Origin: Clostridium frigoris
GTDB taxonomy: Bacteria; Bacillota; Clostridia; Clostridiales; Clostridiaceae
Reading direction: 5' to 3'
DNA length: 64,000 nucleotides
NCBI RefSeq assembly: GCF_018861865.1
Contig: NZ_JAHLDV010000001.1
Coordinates: forward strand, 62,001 to 126,000
Part shown: one piece after another, positions 8,502-16,756 of the stretch
How the letters are laid out: the number at the start of each line of letters is the position of its first letter
How positions within the stretch are numbered: position 1 is the stretch's first letter
Position numbers and translations under genes: made by a program
Notes under the pieces: generated by a model
Database searches by the model: none
What the model saw: the letters and a program-made list of their open reading frames with translations, nothing else
Told to the model about the DNA's origin: nothing

Positions 8502-8963
8502 CTATATTTCTTTTAATAAATTCGCCATTTCTATTGCAGTTACTGCAGCATCATAACCTTTATTACCTGCCTTAGTACCCGCTCTTTCAATTGCTTGTTC
8601 AATGTTTTCAGTAGTAAGAACACCAAAAATAACTGGAACTCCTGTATCAAGTGAAACATTTGCTATTCCCTTAGTAACCTCACCAGATACATATTCATAA
8701 TGAGATGTAGCTCCCCTTATTACTGCTCCTAAACATATTACAGCATCATACTTACCAGACTTAGCCATTTTTTTTGCAACTAAAGGAATTTCAAAAGCTC
8801 CAGGAACCCATGCAATTTCAACTTCTTCTTCCTCTACGCCATGACGTTTTAAACCATCTAATGCTCCTGATAATAATTTTCCACCTATGAATTCATTAAA
8901 TCTTGCTACGATAATTCCGAATTTCAAACCTTGTGCTACTAATTTACCTTCATATACTTTCAT
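8502..8963 (-). CDS. ribH: 6,7-dimethyl-8-ribityllumazine synthase
   Basis: 153 residues, standard length. It condenses 5-amino-6-ribitylaminouracil with 3,4-dihydroxy-2-butanone 4-phosphate. Seen: '[20 protein letters not shown]', '[16 protein letters not shown]', '[14 protein letters not shown]' with the catalytic His region, '[29 protein letters not shown]'. These are the complete lumazine synthase motifs. Start ATG follows CGGAGGAA. It is the last gene of ribD-ribE-ribBA-ribH. The long palindrome starts right after its stop. Confidence 0.98.
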   Translation of the reverse strand: MKVYEGKLVAQGLKFGIIVARFNEFIGGKLLSGALDGLKRHGVEEEEVEIAWVPGAFEIPLVAKKMAKSGKYDAVICLGAVIRGATSHYEYVSGEVTKGIANVSLDTGVPVIFGVLTTENIEQAIERAGTKAGNKGYDAAVTAIEMANLLKEI

Positions 8964-9030
8964 TTTTATTCCTCCGATTAATTTATTATTTAATTTATTA
9001 TGTTTTATCTTATTTCTTATTTTAATATTT

Positions 9031-9047
9031 CAGCTCCACAGGAGATG
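9031..9047 (-). repeat. Solo 17-nt stem-loop module
   Basis: On the minus strand CATCTCC-TGT-GGAGCTG, a 7-bp stem with one T/C mismatch and a 3-nt loop, flanked by AAAT and AAATATTAA exactly as at 15404-15432. Here the TTAA is not followed by the 108-bp element, so it may represent an empty site. It lies between ribBA and ribH. Confidence 0.7.
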
Positions 9048-9056
9048 ATTTAATTA

Positions 9057-10250
9057 CTAATATAAATGTCCCATTTTTTCTTTTTTAGTTCTTAAATAAA
9101 ATTCATCTTTTTCATTATGATTCATAACAATAGGTACTCTTTCAACTATATCAATGCCATAACCTGAAATGCCTGTTATTTTCTTAGGATTATTAGTCAT
9201 AAGTCTTATCTTTGTAGCACCTAATAGTTCTAATATCTGAGCCCCTATTCCATAATCTCTCATATCACCTGGGAACCCTAACGCCAAATTAGCCTCTAGA
9301 GTATCCATTCCTTTATCTTGAAGATTATATGCCCTTAACTTATTTATTAATCCTATTCCACGTCCTTCTTGCCTCATGTAAAGCATGATTCCATTATCCT
9401 CTTTTGAGATAGCTTTCATTGCTGCATCATATTGTTCACCGCAATCACATCTCATAGATCCTAATGCATCACCAGTAAGACATTCAGAATGTACCCTAAC
9501 AAGTACTGATTCACTACTTTTTACATCCCCTTTAACCAATGCTACGTGATGTTCTCCATTTATCTTATTTACAAATCCATAAATAGTAAATTGTCCATAT
9601 CTAGTTGGCATTTCTGCCTGCGTAACCATTTCTACAAGGCACTCAGTTTTTCTTCTATAAGCAATTAAATCAACTATTGTAATTATTTTTAGATCATGTT
9701 CTTTTACATAATCCATAAGCTGTGGAACCCTAGCCATAGTTCCATCGTCATTCATAATTTCGCAAATTACGCCTGCAGGATATAACCCAGCCATTCTTGC
9801 TAAATCAACCGCTGCTTCTGTATGTCCACCTCTCTCTAATACTCCACCCTTTTTAGATGCTAGAGGAAATACATGCCCAGGGCTATTAAAATCCTTTGCT
9901 TTAGACTCAGGGTTAATTACATTTAATATAGTCATTGCTCTTTCTGCTGCGGATATCCCTGTAGTAGCATCGACTGCATCAATTGACACAGAAAAAGCTG
10001 TTCCATGTACATCTGTATTGTTTGCAACCATTGGATTTATATTTAATTTATCTAATCTTTCTTTAACTATAGGCATACATATAAGTCCACGTGCATATTT
10101 TGCCATGAAATTTATATTTGCCTGAGTAGCTTTTTCGGCAGCTATTATTATATCTCCTTCATTTTCTCTGTCCTCATCATCTACCACAACAACCATTTTC
10201 CCATTTTTAATATCTTCTAAAGCTTCTTCAATAGTACTAAATTTATACAT
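9057..10250 (-). CDS. ribBA: Bifunctional 3,4-dihydroxy-2-butanone-4-phosphate synthase / GTP cyclohydrolase II
   Basis: 397 residues, full length for RibBA. N-terminal RibB domain (about 1-200): '[22 protein letters not shown]' with acidic metal ligands, '[12 protein letters not shown]', '[17 protein letters not shown]'. C-terminal RibA domain (about 205-397): '[23 protein letters not shown]' with the three zinc cysteines, '[10 protein letters not shown]', '[23 protein letters not shown]'. It makes both riboflavin precursors from ribulose 5-phosphate and GTP. Start ATG follows AAGGAG. An array of hairpin modules fills the gap to ribE upstream. Confidence 0.98.
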   Translation of the reverse strand: MYKFSTIEEALEDIKNGKMVVVVDDEDRENEGDIIIAAEKATQANINFMAKYARGLICMPIVKERLDKLNINPMVANNTDVHGTAFSVSIDAVDATTGISAAERAMTILNVINPESKAKDFNSPGHVFPLASKKGGVLERGGHTEAAVDLARMAGLYPAGVICEIMNDDGTMARVPQLMDYVKEHDLKIITIVDLIAYRRKTECLVEMVTQAEMPTRYGQFTIYGFVNKINGEHHVALVKGDVKSSESVLVRVHSECLTGDALGSMRCDCGEQYDAAMKAISKEDNGIMLYMRQEGRGIGLINKLRAYNLQDKGMDTLEANLALGFPGDMRDYGIGAQILELLGATKIRLMTNNPKKITGISGYGIDIVERVPIVMNHNEKDEFYLRTKKEKMGHLY

Positions 10251-10270
10251 TTTCCCAGCTCCTTATTCAT

Positions 10271-10365
10271 TATCATCTTCGATGCTATTATCATCTTCGA
10301 TGCTATTATCATTTTCAATGCTGTTATCATTATCATCTTCGATGCTATTATCATTTTCAATGCCG
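10271..10365 (-). repeat. Tandem array of five 17-nt stem-loop modules (18-bp period)
   Basis: Units begin at 10271, 10289, 10307, 10331 and 10349. Each reads TATCATC-TTC-GATGCTA or the variant TATCATT-TTC-AATGCTG/CCG; the C-G to T-A change occurs on both sides of the stem. Spacing is 18 bp apart from one 24-bp step. The array fills the ribE-ribBA intergenic region and ends just upstream of the ribBA ribosome binding site. Confidence 0.8.
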
Positions 10366-10413
10366 TTGTCATTTTAATACAATAATATTAACTAAATATA
10401 TTATTGTAAAAAT

Positions 10414-11064
10414 TTAGGAAAACCCATTTTTCTCAAGGAAATCCATACCAATAGATTTCTTTTCTTTTGGAGTTTCTCTATATTGTAATAATTTCTCAAC
10501 ATATTTTGCCATCATATCACTTTCTAGATTAACCACTTCACCTATCTTCTTAGTTACTAAAGTAGTTTCACCCTTTGTATGAGGTATAATTGATACTTTA
10601 AAGATATTTTCATCTACATATGCTACAGTTAAGCTAATACCATCAATTGCAATTGAACCTTTATGTACAATATATTTTAATATATCCCTTGTAGTTTCAA
10701 CAGACACCCATGTGGCATTTTCCTCAATTGATAAATCTACAACGGTTCCGAGTCCATCAATATGACCACTTACTATATGACCTCCTAGTCTATCACTAGC
10801 TCTAAGTGCCCTTTCTAAATTAACGCATGAGCCTTGTTTTAGTTTTCCTAAATTACTACATCTCATAGTTTCTGCCATTACATCTACGCTAAAGCTATTT
10901 TGGCTAAATTCTGTTACGGTAAGGCACACCCCATTGGTACTAACACTATCTCCAATTTTCATACCACTCATAATATCTTTAGCATTAACAGTAATTCTTG
11001 CAGACTTAGCACCCCTAGCTATAGATTTTATCTTACCAACTTCCTCAATTAAACCTGTAAACAT
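10414..11064 (-). CDS. ribE: Riboflavin synthase, alpha subunit
   Basis: 216 residues forming two lumazine-binding repeats of about 95 residues. Repeat 1 starts 'MFTGLIEEVGKI' and has 'VSTNGVCLTV'; repeat 2 has 'GGHIVSGHIDGLGTV', 'IAIDGISLTVAYV' and 'SIIPHTKGETTL'. The enzyme dismutates two lumazines to riboflavin plus the ribitylaminouracil used again by RibH. Start ATG follows GGGAGGTG. It is the second gene of the operon, 34 bp after ribD. Confidence 0.97.
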   Translation of the reverse strand: MFTGLIEEVGKIKSIARGAKSARITVNAKDIMSGMKIGDSVSTNGVCLTVTEFSQNSFSVDVMAETMRCSNLGKLKQGSCVNLERALRASDRLGGHIVSGHIDGLGTVVDLSIEENATWVSVETTRDILKYIVHKGSIAIDGISLTVAYVDENIFKVSIIPHTKGETTLVTKKIGEVVNLESDMMAKYVEKLLQYRETPKEKKSIGMDFLEKNGFS

Positions 11065-11098
11065 CTATTCACCTCCCTTATAGTTATTAATTAATAAT

Positions 11099-12193
11099 TT
11101 ATTTTTTAACGTAAGCTTCTATCATAATGTCTTCATCAAATCTAAATACCTGAGAATCCCTTAGCATAATCGAATCTTTTACAAGATTTATTCCTTTTCC
11201 ACCTACTGTAGTTTTACCCGAAGTTCCTCCAAATATTTTAGGAGAAATAAAAGTAATAACTTTATCAACAATGCCTTCATCTAATGCAGAATAATTTAAT
11301 GTACTTCCACCCTCAAGTAGAATACTATCTATTCCCATCTCACCAAGTACTTTCATCAAATAATTTAAATTTACCCATTTATTTTCACTAGGAGTTATTA
11401 TAACTTCAGCTCCCCTTTGTTTAATAGCTTCGATTTTAGTATCACTCGCTAATTTTGTTGTAACTAGAATAGTTTTTGTTTTTTTATCACATTTTAATAC
11501 CTTCGAATCTAGAGGCACTTTTGCTGTGCTATCTATAATTATTCTTATTGGGTTTGTACTTATTTTGTCTTCTCTTCTTGTAGTAAGTTCTGGATTGTCA
11601 CTTAAAACTGTCCCAATTCCAACCATAATTCCACTTACCTTATTCCTTAATTCATGCACATATGCTCTAGATTTTTCATTACTTATCCACTTTGAGTCCC
11701 CAGTGGTTGTTGCTATTTTCCCGTCTATTGTCATTGCGGTTTTCATAATGCAAAATGGTTTTTTAGTTGTTATATATTTTATAAATATTTCGTTTGTTTT
11801 TCTTATTTCATTCTCTATTATTCCTGTTGTAACCTCTATACCTGCTTTTCTAAGGATTTCTACTCCTTTACCTGCAACTAGCGGATTAGGATCTATCATT
11901 CCAATTACTACTTTTGATATTTTTTTTCTCACTATAGCCTCTGCGCAAGGTGGTGTTTTACCATAGTGTGCACAAGGTTCTAGTGTTACATACATTGTTG
12001 CACCTTCTACATCCTCTTTTGCATTTAAAAAAGCGTTGACTTCCGCATGTGGCCCACCAAAATGTTCATGATACCCTTCGCCAATTATTCTATTATCTTT
12101 TACAATAACTGCACCAACCAGTGGGTTAGGATTTACAAAACCTACTGCTTTCTTTGATAACTCAAGTGCTCTGCTCATATAATAACTATCCAA
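11099..12193 (-). CDS. ribD: Bifunctional diaminohydroxyphosphoribosylaminopyrimidine deaminase / 5-amino-6-(5-phosphoribosylamino)uracil reductase
   Basis: The frame opens at 12229, but GAAGGTGATAA sits just before a TTG at 12193, giving 364 residues starting 'DSYYMSRALELSKKA'. The N-terminal deaminase domain has 'NPNPLVGAVIVK', the zinc motif 'HAEVNAF', and 'PCAHYGKTPPCAEAI'. The C-terminal reductase domain has 'KTAMTIDGKIATTTGDSKWISNE', 'MVGIGTVLSDNPELTTR' and 'LLEGGSTLNYSAL'. First gene of the rib operon, downstream of an FMN riboswitch. A 108-bp repeat lies between the riboswitch terminator and this start. Confidence 0.97.
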   Translation of the reverse strand: MDSYYMSRALELSKKAVGFVNPNPLVGAVIVKDNRIIGEGYHEHFGGPHAEVNAFLNAKEDVEGATMYVTLEPCAHYGKTPPCAEAIVRKKISKVVIGMIDPNPLVAGKGVEILRKAGIEVTTGIIENEIRKTNEIFIKYITTKKPFCIMKTAMTIDGKIATTTGDSKWISNEKSRAYVHELRNKVSGIMVGIGTVLSDNPELTTRREDKISTNPIRIIIDSTAKVPLDSKVLKCDKKTKTILVTTKLASDTKIEAIKQRGAEVIITPSENKWVNLNYLMKVLGEMGIDSILLEGGSTLNYSALDEGIVDKVITFISPKIFGGTSGKTTVGGKGINLVKDSIMLRDSQVFRFDEDIMIEAYVKK

Positions 12194-12231
12194 ATTATCA
12201 CCTTCCTTAGTATGTATAACTTTAGTCAAAT

Positions 12232-12248
12232 CATCATCTGCGATGCTG
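12232..12248 (+). repeat. 17-nt stem-loop module beside a 108-bp element
   Basis: CATCATC-TGC-GATGCTG. Compared with the commonest form (CATCTCC...GGAGCTG) both stem sides have changed together, which keeps the pairing. It is 2 nt from the element at 12251. Confidence 0.75.
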
Positions 12249-12250
12249 CA

Positions 12251-12358
12251 TTAACAAATTTGGAAGTAGATTTAGATTACCACTAAAGTAATCTTCCGAT
12301 ACTCGGCAAATGCCACTTATAGAAGATAACAGACTTAAAACTTCCAAAATGTTGTTAA
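12251..12358 (+). repeat. 108-bp TTAA-ended inverted-repeat element, copy A
   Basis: It begins TTAACAAATTTGGAAG and ends CTTCCAAAATGTTGTTAA (terminal inverted repeats of about 17 bp). The interior has small hairpins AGATTAC/GTAATCT, CCGA/TCGG and GGC/GCC. It has the same length as the copy at 15430 and aligns with it throughout. It sits in the rib leader between the riboswitch terminator and ribD. Confidence 0.8.
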
Positions 12359-12381
12359 TTAAAAACATATAAAATAATAAA

Positions 12382-12409
12382 AGCCCTGAAAACAATGTTT
12401 TCAGGGCTT
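12382..12409 (-). terminator. Riboswitch-controlled intrinsic terminator of the rib operon
   Basis: Minus strand: AGCCCTGAAAACA-TT-GTTTTCAGGGCT followed by TTTATTATTTT. It lies 120 nt downstream of the FMN aptamer, the expected place for the expression platform of a transcription-terminating riboswitch. Confidence 0.85.
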
Positions 12410-12532
12410 AATAAGCTAATTATATATCTAGTCTATCACCTATGGTGCTTACTAAATATATTAGAATTAAAATACAAAAGTGTTTTCATAACTACATTGT
12501 ATAGTTACAAATGAAAATCTTTCATATTTATC

Positions 12533-12647
12533 TATTCTCCTTCTCTCATCCAGACTTTACTGTCGGCTCTGGAATCTTACCAGATCTACCTTTCGGCTCG
12601 CGGGCTATACCGCCGGTGGGGAATCTAACCCTACCCTGAAGGATCTA
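12533..12647 (-). promoter_or_regulatory. FMN riboswitch (RFN element)
   Basis: Read on the minus strand, the conserved RFN blocks appear in order: TTCAGGGTAGGGT, GATTCCCCACCGGCGGT, AGCCCGCGAGCC, GATCTGGTAAGATTCCAGAG, CCGACAGT, AGTCTGGATGAGAGAAGGA. The closing P1 stem is TCCTTC/GAAGGA. When FMN binds, the downstream terminator should form and shut off ribDE-BA-H. Very confident. Confidence 0.98.
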
Positions 12648-12663
12648 TTCAATTTTCAATTTC

Positions 12664-12692
12664 AGAATAACACTTTATTATTTTAGTGTCAA
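12664..12692 (-). promoter_or_regulatory. Promoter of the rib operon
   Basis: Minus strand TTGACA, 17-bp spacer, TATTCT. Transcription would start near 12657, just upstream of the RFN aptamer. Confidence 0.8.
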
Positions 12693-12783
12693 GCAACTAT
12701 CTATGAAAATAAATGATTAATTAAAATATTAAAGTTAATACTAAATGGATTATATATATTTACAAACTATTTTCAATTTTTGC

Positions 12784-12812
12784 TTTACAAAGTTAACGTG
12801 ATAAAGTAAAAT
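12784..12812 (+). promoter_or_regulatory. Promoter of the amino acid ABC importer operon
   Basis: TTTACA, 17-bp spacer, TAAAAT, with the ribosome binding site 20 bp downstream. Confidence 0.7.
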
Positions 12813-12845
12813 GATATTAATAGGAATCATAAAGGAGTGTTAAAA

Positions 12846-13646
12846 ATGAAAATTAAATTAAAATTATTAACAATAGCAATACTTTCAACTGTTATTTTAA
12901 CTGCTTGTGGAAACACCCCTACAACTGATAACTCACTAAAAGACATACAAAATAAGAAAGAATTAGTAATTGGTCTTGATGATAATTTCCCACCAATGGG
13001 ATTTAGAGATAAAAGTGGTCAAATAGTAGGTTTTGATATTGACATGGCTAAAGAAGTCGGAAAACGAATGGGTGTTAAAGTTACCTTTAAACCTGTGGAA
13101 TGGGACGGCATTATATTGAGTTTAAACAATAAAGATATTGATCTTATATGGAATGGATTAACCATAACAGATAAAAGAAAAGAACAAATTGCTTTTTCTA
13201 ACGTATATGTTCAAAACAAACAAATAATTATTGTAAATAATAAATCAACGATATCTAAAAAGAGTGATTTGAATGCTAAAATGGTAGGTCTACAACTTGG
13301 AAGTAGCAGTGAAACTGCACTTGCTAAGGATGTGGCGTTTTCTAAATCTATAAAAGAGGTCAAAAAATATTCTAATAATACAGAGGCACTACTCGATCTA
13401 AACGCTGGGCGTATCGATGCTGTTGTAGTAGATGAAGTAGTTGGAAGATACTATGTTAGTAAAAAGCCTGGTATGTATAAAGTGCTTACTGAAAATCTCG
13501 GCGCGGAAGATTATGGAGTAGGTATAAGGAAAAATGATACAGCTCTTACTGCAGAAATAAATAAACAAATAGACGCAATAAAGAAAGATGGTACTTCCAA
13601 TACTATTTCAAAAAAATGGTTTGGTAAAGACATTATTTACAAATAA
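12846..13646 (+). CDS. Polar amino acid ABC transporter substrate-binding lipoprotein
   Basis: An upstream GTG (12837) lies within the AAAGGAGTG ribosome binding site; ATG 12846 is the start (266 residues). The signal peptide ends in lipobox LTAC, so it is lipid-anchored outside. The SBP_bac_3 domain shows 'LVIGLDDNFPPMGFRDKSGQIVGFDIDMAKEVGKRMG', 'DGIILSLNNKDIDLIWNGLTITDKRKEQIAFSNVY', 'AGRIDAVVVDEVVGRYY' and 'GVGIRKNDTAL'. The Arg in the ITDKRK stretch and the Asp in VVVDE are typical amino-acid contacts. The substrate within the polar amino acid/cystine class cannot be fixed. First gene of a three-gene import operon. Confidence 0.93.
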   Translation: MKIKLKLLTIAILSTVILTACGNTPTTDNSLKDIQNKKELVIGLDDNFPPMGFRDKSGQIVGFDIDMAKEVGKRMGVKVTFKPVEWDGIILSLNNKDIDLIWNGLTITDKRKEQIAFSNVYVQNKQIIIVNNKSTISKKSDLNAKMVGLQLGSSSETALAKDVAFSKSIKEVKKYSNNTEALLDLNAGRIDAVVVDEVVGRYYVSKKPGMYKVLTENLGAEDYGVGIRKNDTALTAEINKQIDAIKKDGTSNTISKKWFGKDIIYK

Positions 13647-13655
13647 TAAGTTGCT

Positions 13656-13687
13656 ACTCAAACATTCTTTCCTTAAAATGTTTGAGT
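13656..13687 (+). promoter_or_regulatory. Intercistronic hairpin after the binding-protein gene
   Basis: An 11-bp perfect stem ACTCAAACATT/AATGTTTGAGT without a following T-run. Such stems often stabilise the upstream part of the message so that binding protein is made in excess over permease; that role is inferred. Confidence 0.55.
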
Positions 13688-13729
13688 AATAACAATAATA
13701 ATTTTGATTATTTTAAAGGAGTGTTATAT

Positions 13730-14371
13730 TTGGCTAATTATATAGACGTTACATCTTATATTCTAAAAGGGGGTCTCCTTACAATTGAAGTATATGTTGC
13801 AACAATAATATTTTCTATACCTCTTGGAATACTAGGTGCATTAATTAAAGTCTCTAGTTTGAAAATACTTAACAAAGTTGTGGACATATACACTTGGTTA
13901 TTTCGTGGAACCCCATTACTTCTTCAACTTTTTTTCACATATTTTGGTCTACCTATTATCGGTATAAAACTTTCACCTTTTACTGCAGCTGCCCTTACCT
14001 TTTCTTTGAATTACGGAGCTTACTTTACTGAAATATTTAGATCTGGCATTCAATCTATAGATAAAGGACAATATGAAGCCGCCAAAGTATTAGGCATGAG
14101 TTATAGACAAACTATGTCAAAAATAATACTACCCCAAGCTTTTAAACGAATACTTCCACCTATGTGTAACGAGGGAATTACTCTAATAAAAGATACGGCT
14201 TTACTCGCTGCAATCGGGCTTCAAGATATACTAAGAGCTGCTAGAGAAATTGTAACTCGAGATTTTACAATTACTCCTTTTATCATTGCCGCAATAATAT
14301 ATTTAATATTTACTTCTGTAATCGTAATGGCTTTTAAAAAACTCGAAAAAAAATATTCGGTTTACGAATAA
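13730..14371 (+). CDS. Polar amino acid ABC transporter permease
   Basis: The frame is open from 13682 but AAAGGAGTG points to the TTG at 13730, giving 213 residues starting 'ANYIDVTSYILKGGLLTIEV'. It has five membrane segments and the HisM/GlnP-type signature: 'RGTPLLLQLFFTYFGLP', 'AALTFSLNYGAYFTEIFRSGIQSIDKGQYEAAKVLGMS' (EAA loop contacting the ATPase) and 'SLIKDTALLAAIG'-like 'LIKDTALLAAIGLQDILRAA'. A single permease gene suggests a homodimer. Confidence 0.93.
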   Translation: MANYIDVTSYILKGGLLTIEVYVATIIFSIPLGILGALIKVSSLKILNKVVDIYTWLFRGTPLLLQLFFTYFGLPIIGIKLSPFTAAALTFSLNYGAYFTEIFRSGIQSIDKGQYEAAKVLGMSYRQTMSKIILPQAFKRILPPMCNEGITLIKDTALLAAIGLQDILRAAREIVTRDFTITPFIIAAIIYLIFTSVIVMAFKKLEKKYSVYE

Positions 14372-14375
14372 AAAG

Positions 14376-14448
14376 AAAAAGTATATATTACTAGTAATAC
14401 TTTCATTTCACTATGAACTACTAATTATACGTAATATATACTTTTTTT
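14376..14448 (+). promoter_or_regulatory. Long hairpin with T-run between permease and ATPase genes
   Basis: A perfect 16-bp outer stem (AAAAAGTATATATTAC with GTAATATATACTTTTT) encloses about 40 nt, and TTTTTTT follows. It has the look of a terminator or attenuator inside the operon, so the ATPase may be made at a lower level or from another promoter. Confidence 0.6.
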
Positions 14449-14509
14449 GCGTTTAAAAATAGTTGTCAGCAAAGAAGAATCTAAAACGGAATTGAAGGAT
14501 GGTGGTAAT

Positions 14510-15250
14510 ATGGATTTTCTCAAAATATCTAATATAAATAAAAGTTACGGTGAAAACCAGGTTTTAAAGAATGTATCCCTAACTCTAAAAAAAGGTGAAG
14601 TAATATCAATTATCGGTCCCTCTGGCTCTGGAAAAAGTACACTACTTAGATGCGTAAGCTCCCTTGAACATATGGATAGTGGACTTATTGAATTCAATGG
14701 TGTTACTATTGCTAAGGCTCAAGAGAAAATTAATACTACCGAAGTTATTAATGCTTATAAAAAAATAGGTATGGTATTTCAAAATTTTAATTTATTTCCT
14801 CATAAAACTGTGCTAGAAAATATAATTCAGGCTCCTATTCTAGTAAATAATATAACTAGAAAAGATGCTATAGAAATTGCAAAAAAACTACTTGTAAAAG
14901 TTAATTTATTGGATAAAATTGATTCTTATCCCTGTACCCTCTCTGGTGGTCAAAAGCAAAGAATTGCTATCGCTAGGTGCCTTGCTATGAATCCTGATTT
15001 AATTTTATTTGATGAGCCAACATCTGCATTAGACCCTAAACTTGTGAGTGAAGTATTAAAAGTAATAAGATCTCTTGCTATAGAGAAAATTTCTTTAATA
15101 GTAGTTACTCACGAAATGCAATTTGCAAGAGAAATATCAGATAAAATTATATTTATGGAAAATGGTGAGATATTAGAAAATTCCACTCCCGAAGTTTTAT
15201 TTACTAATCCTAAAAATGAAAGAATAAAACATTTTTTGAATTTGCAATAA
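14510..15250 (+). CDS. Polar amino acid ABC transporter ATP-binding protein
   Basis: Start at ATG 14510 after GGATGGTGG (an in-frame extension from 14447 lacks a ribosome binding site); 246 residues. Complete ABC ATPase: Walker A 'GPSGSGKST', Q-loop '[18 protein letters not shown]', signature '[15 protein letters not shown]', Walker B '[13 protein letters not shown]', switch His in '[12 protein letters not shown]'. The GlnQ/HisP pattern matches the polar amino acid family and the neighbouring permease and binding protein. Confidence 0.95.
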   Translation: MDFLKISNINKSYGENQVLKNVSLTLKKGEVISIIGPSGSGKSTLLRCVSSLEHMDSGLIEFNGVTIAKAQEKINTTEVINAYKKIGMVFQNFNLFPHKTVLENIIQAPILVNNITRKDAIEIAKKLLVKVNLLDKIDSYPCTLSGGQKQRIAIARCLAMNPDLILFDEPTSALDPKLVSEVLKVIRSLAIEKISLIVVTHEMQFAREISDKIIFMENGEILENSTPEVLFTNPKNERIKHFLNLQ

Positions 15251-15269
15251 AAAAATATATAACGAGAAC

Positions 15270-15300
15270 AGTAAGTCTAATTAATAAGGCTTACTATTTC
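15270..15300 (+). terminator. Terminator after the amino acid importer operon
   Basis: 8-bp stem AGTAAGTC/GGCTTACT followed by ATTTCTTTT, 20 bp after the ATPase stop. Confidence 0.55.
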
Positions 15301-15407
15301 TTTTCGCTAAAAATATGTGTTTATAACTTTCTATTCCCGGGAAATAACTTGTCTTTATTTGTATAAAAATAATCAAATTTATGTTAAAGTATTGTATGAG
15401 GTTAAAT

Positions 15408-15424
15408 CATCTCCTGAGGAGCTG
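15408..15424 (+). repeat. 17-nt stem-loop module beside a 108-bp element
   Basis: CATCTCC-TGA-GGAGCTG, the commonest form, flanked by AAAT and AAATA. The 108-bp element begins 6 nt later. Confidence 0.75.
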
Positions 15425-15429
15425 AAATA

Positions 15430-15537
15430 TTAACAACTTTGGAAGCAAATTTAGACTGCCACCAAAGCAATTTTACTAGGCTAGACAACTGTCACTTATA
15501 GAATATGGAAGACTTGAAGCTTTCAAAATGTTGTTAA
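15430..15537 (+). repeat. 108-bp TTAA-ended inverted-repeat element, copy B
   Basis: It begins TTAACAACTTTGGAAG and ends CTTTCAAAATGTTGTTAA. Relative to copy A the inner hairpin GGC/GCC has become GAC/GTC, a compensatory change. It ends 13 bp before the GTG start of the M50-like gene, so it forms most of that gene's leader. Confidence 0.8.
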
Positions 15538-15550
15538 AGGGAGTGATCTA

Positions 15551-16747
15551 GTGCTTAAGAGGAAAAATAATCTACACACATGTCATAAAAAGAAATATAA
15601 ACCTTCTCCTAGAATTACCATTTATGCTGTTTTTACAGCGATTGGAGTTGCGGTTGGTATTCTATCAAGTAAAATCTCAAATACATACTTAGAAGAGTTT
15701 ATGAATCAACACGTTAAAAGTAGTAATATTTTTGTTGAACTACTCAACTTTTACATAATTCTCCTTATATTCGGTCTAGGATTTCTAATACATATTGTTA
15801 TTCATGAAGCAGGTCACCTTATTTTCGGACTTATGACTGGTTATTCTTTTGTTTCTTTTAGAATTGGTTCCATTACTATTATTAAAGAAAATAAAAAGTG
15901 GAAACTAAAAAAATTCAACATACCAGGTACAGCAGGACAATGTCTTATGATGCCTCCTAATTTAAGCAATGGCAAATTTCCATTAGTTATATATAATTTG
16001 GGTGGAATTTTAATGAATTTGCTATCCGCTATGGCCGGAATATTAATTGCTGTTTTTGCAAAAGGAATTTCATTTCCAATAGATGCCATATTAATTATAT
16101 TTGGCGCTGGCGGTATACTTATTGCAATAACTAATGGAATTCCAATAAAATTTTTAGGCGTTCCTAATGATGCATATAATGTACTATCAATGCTGAAAAA
16201 TAAAGAAGCAAGAAATGCATTTTATGTTCAACTTAGAGTTAACGGACTACAAAGCCAAGGCATAAGAATTAAAGATATGCCACTTGAAACTTTCAAGCTA
16301 AAAGAAAATGTCGATCTTTGTAATCCCCTTAATACAGCTATTAGACTAATAGAATATAATTGGTACTTAGACAATATGGACTTTAATGGAGCAAAACAAT
16401 GTATTGACTCTTTTATACCCTACATTGACAAAGTTGTGTCAATATTTAAATTTGAAATTAATTGTGAGCGAATTTTTTTAGAACTTACTACCAATTGTGA
16501 TAAATCTTTTATCGATGATTTGTATGATAAAAATCTTAAAAAATATGTAAAGTCAGCGAAATTTATGCTAGGCAAGAAACGGCTTCTTATGGCTTATGAA
16601 GGTTTTTATAATGAAGATAAAATTAAGGCTTTTAAATATTACGAAGAAACAAAACAGTTAGCTAAAATATATCCTGTAAGAGGCGAAGCCGATATGGAGC
16701 TAATGCTAACGGATTGGATTAAGGAAAAAATAATAAAGAATGTTTAA
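15551..16747 (+). CDS. M50-like membrane metalloprotease (site-2 protease family)
   Basis: 398 residues from a GTG start behind GGGAGTG. A cytoplasmic basic N-terminus is followed by a membrane segment (about 25-42) and a segment with 'LIHIVIHEAGHLIFGLMTGY' (HEAGH near residue 85), the zinc motif of intramembrane M50 proteases. 'FNIPGTAGQCLMMPP' and 'YNLGGILMNLLSA' follow (N-x-x-G/PDG-like third-ligand region), then 'NGIPIKFLGVPNDAYNVLSM'. The last about 180 residues are soluble and helical. The peptidase substrate is unknown; no anti-sigma factor is adjacent. Family call good, role open. Confidence 0.7.
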   Translation: MLKRKNNLHTCHKKKYKPSPRITIYAVFTAIGVAVGILSSKISNTYLEEFMNQHVKSSNIFVELLNFYIILLIFGLGFLIHIVIHEAGHLIFGLMTGYSFVSFRIGSITIIKENKKWKLKKFNIPGTAGQCLMMPPNLSNGKFPLVIYNLGGILMNLLSAMAGILIAVFAKGISFPIDAILIIFGAGGILIAITNGIPIKFLGVPNDAYNVLSMLKNKEARNAFYVQLRVNGLQSQGIRIKDMPLETFKLKENVDLCNPLNTAIRLIEYNWYLDNMDFNGAKQCIDSFIPYIDKVVSIFKFEINCERIFLELTTNCDKSFIDDLYDKNLKKYVKSAKFMLGKKRLLMAYEGFYNEDKIKAFKYYEETKQLAKIYPVRGEADMELMLTDWIKEKIIKNV

Positions 16748-16756
16748 CATTCTTTA

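Noticed and set aside
10271-10365. Tandem repeats that could be taken for a CRISPR array
   Set aside because: Units are 17-18 nt with no unique spacers, they are stem-loops, and no cas genes are present.
10264-10376. Repetitive open frame encoding Asn-Ser-Ile-Glu-Asp-Asp repeats upstream of ribBA
   Set aside because: No ribosome binding site or start; it stops just before the ribBA site and is explained by the hairpin array.
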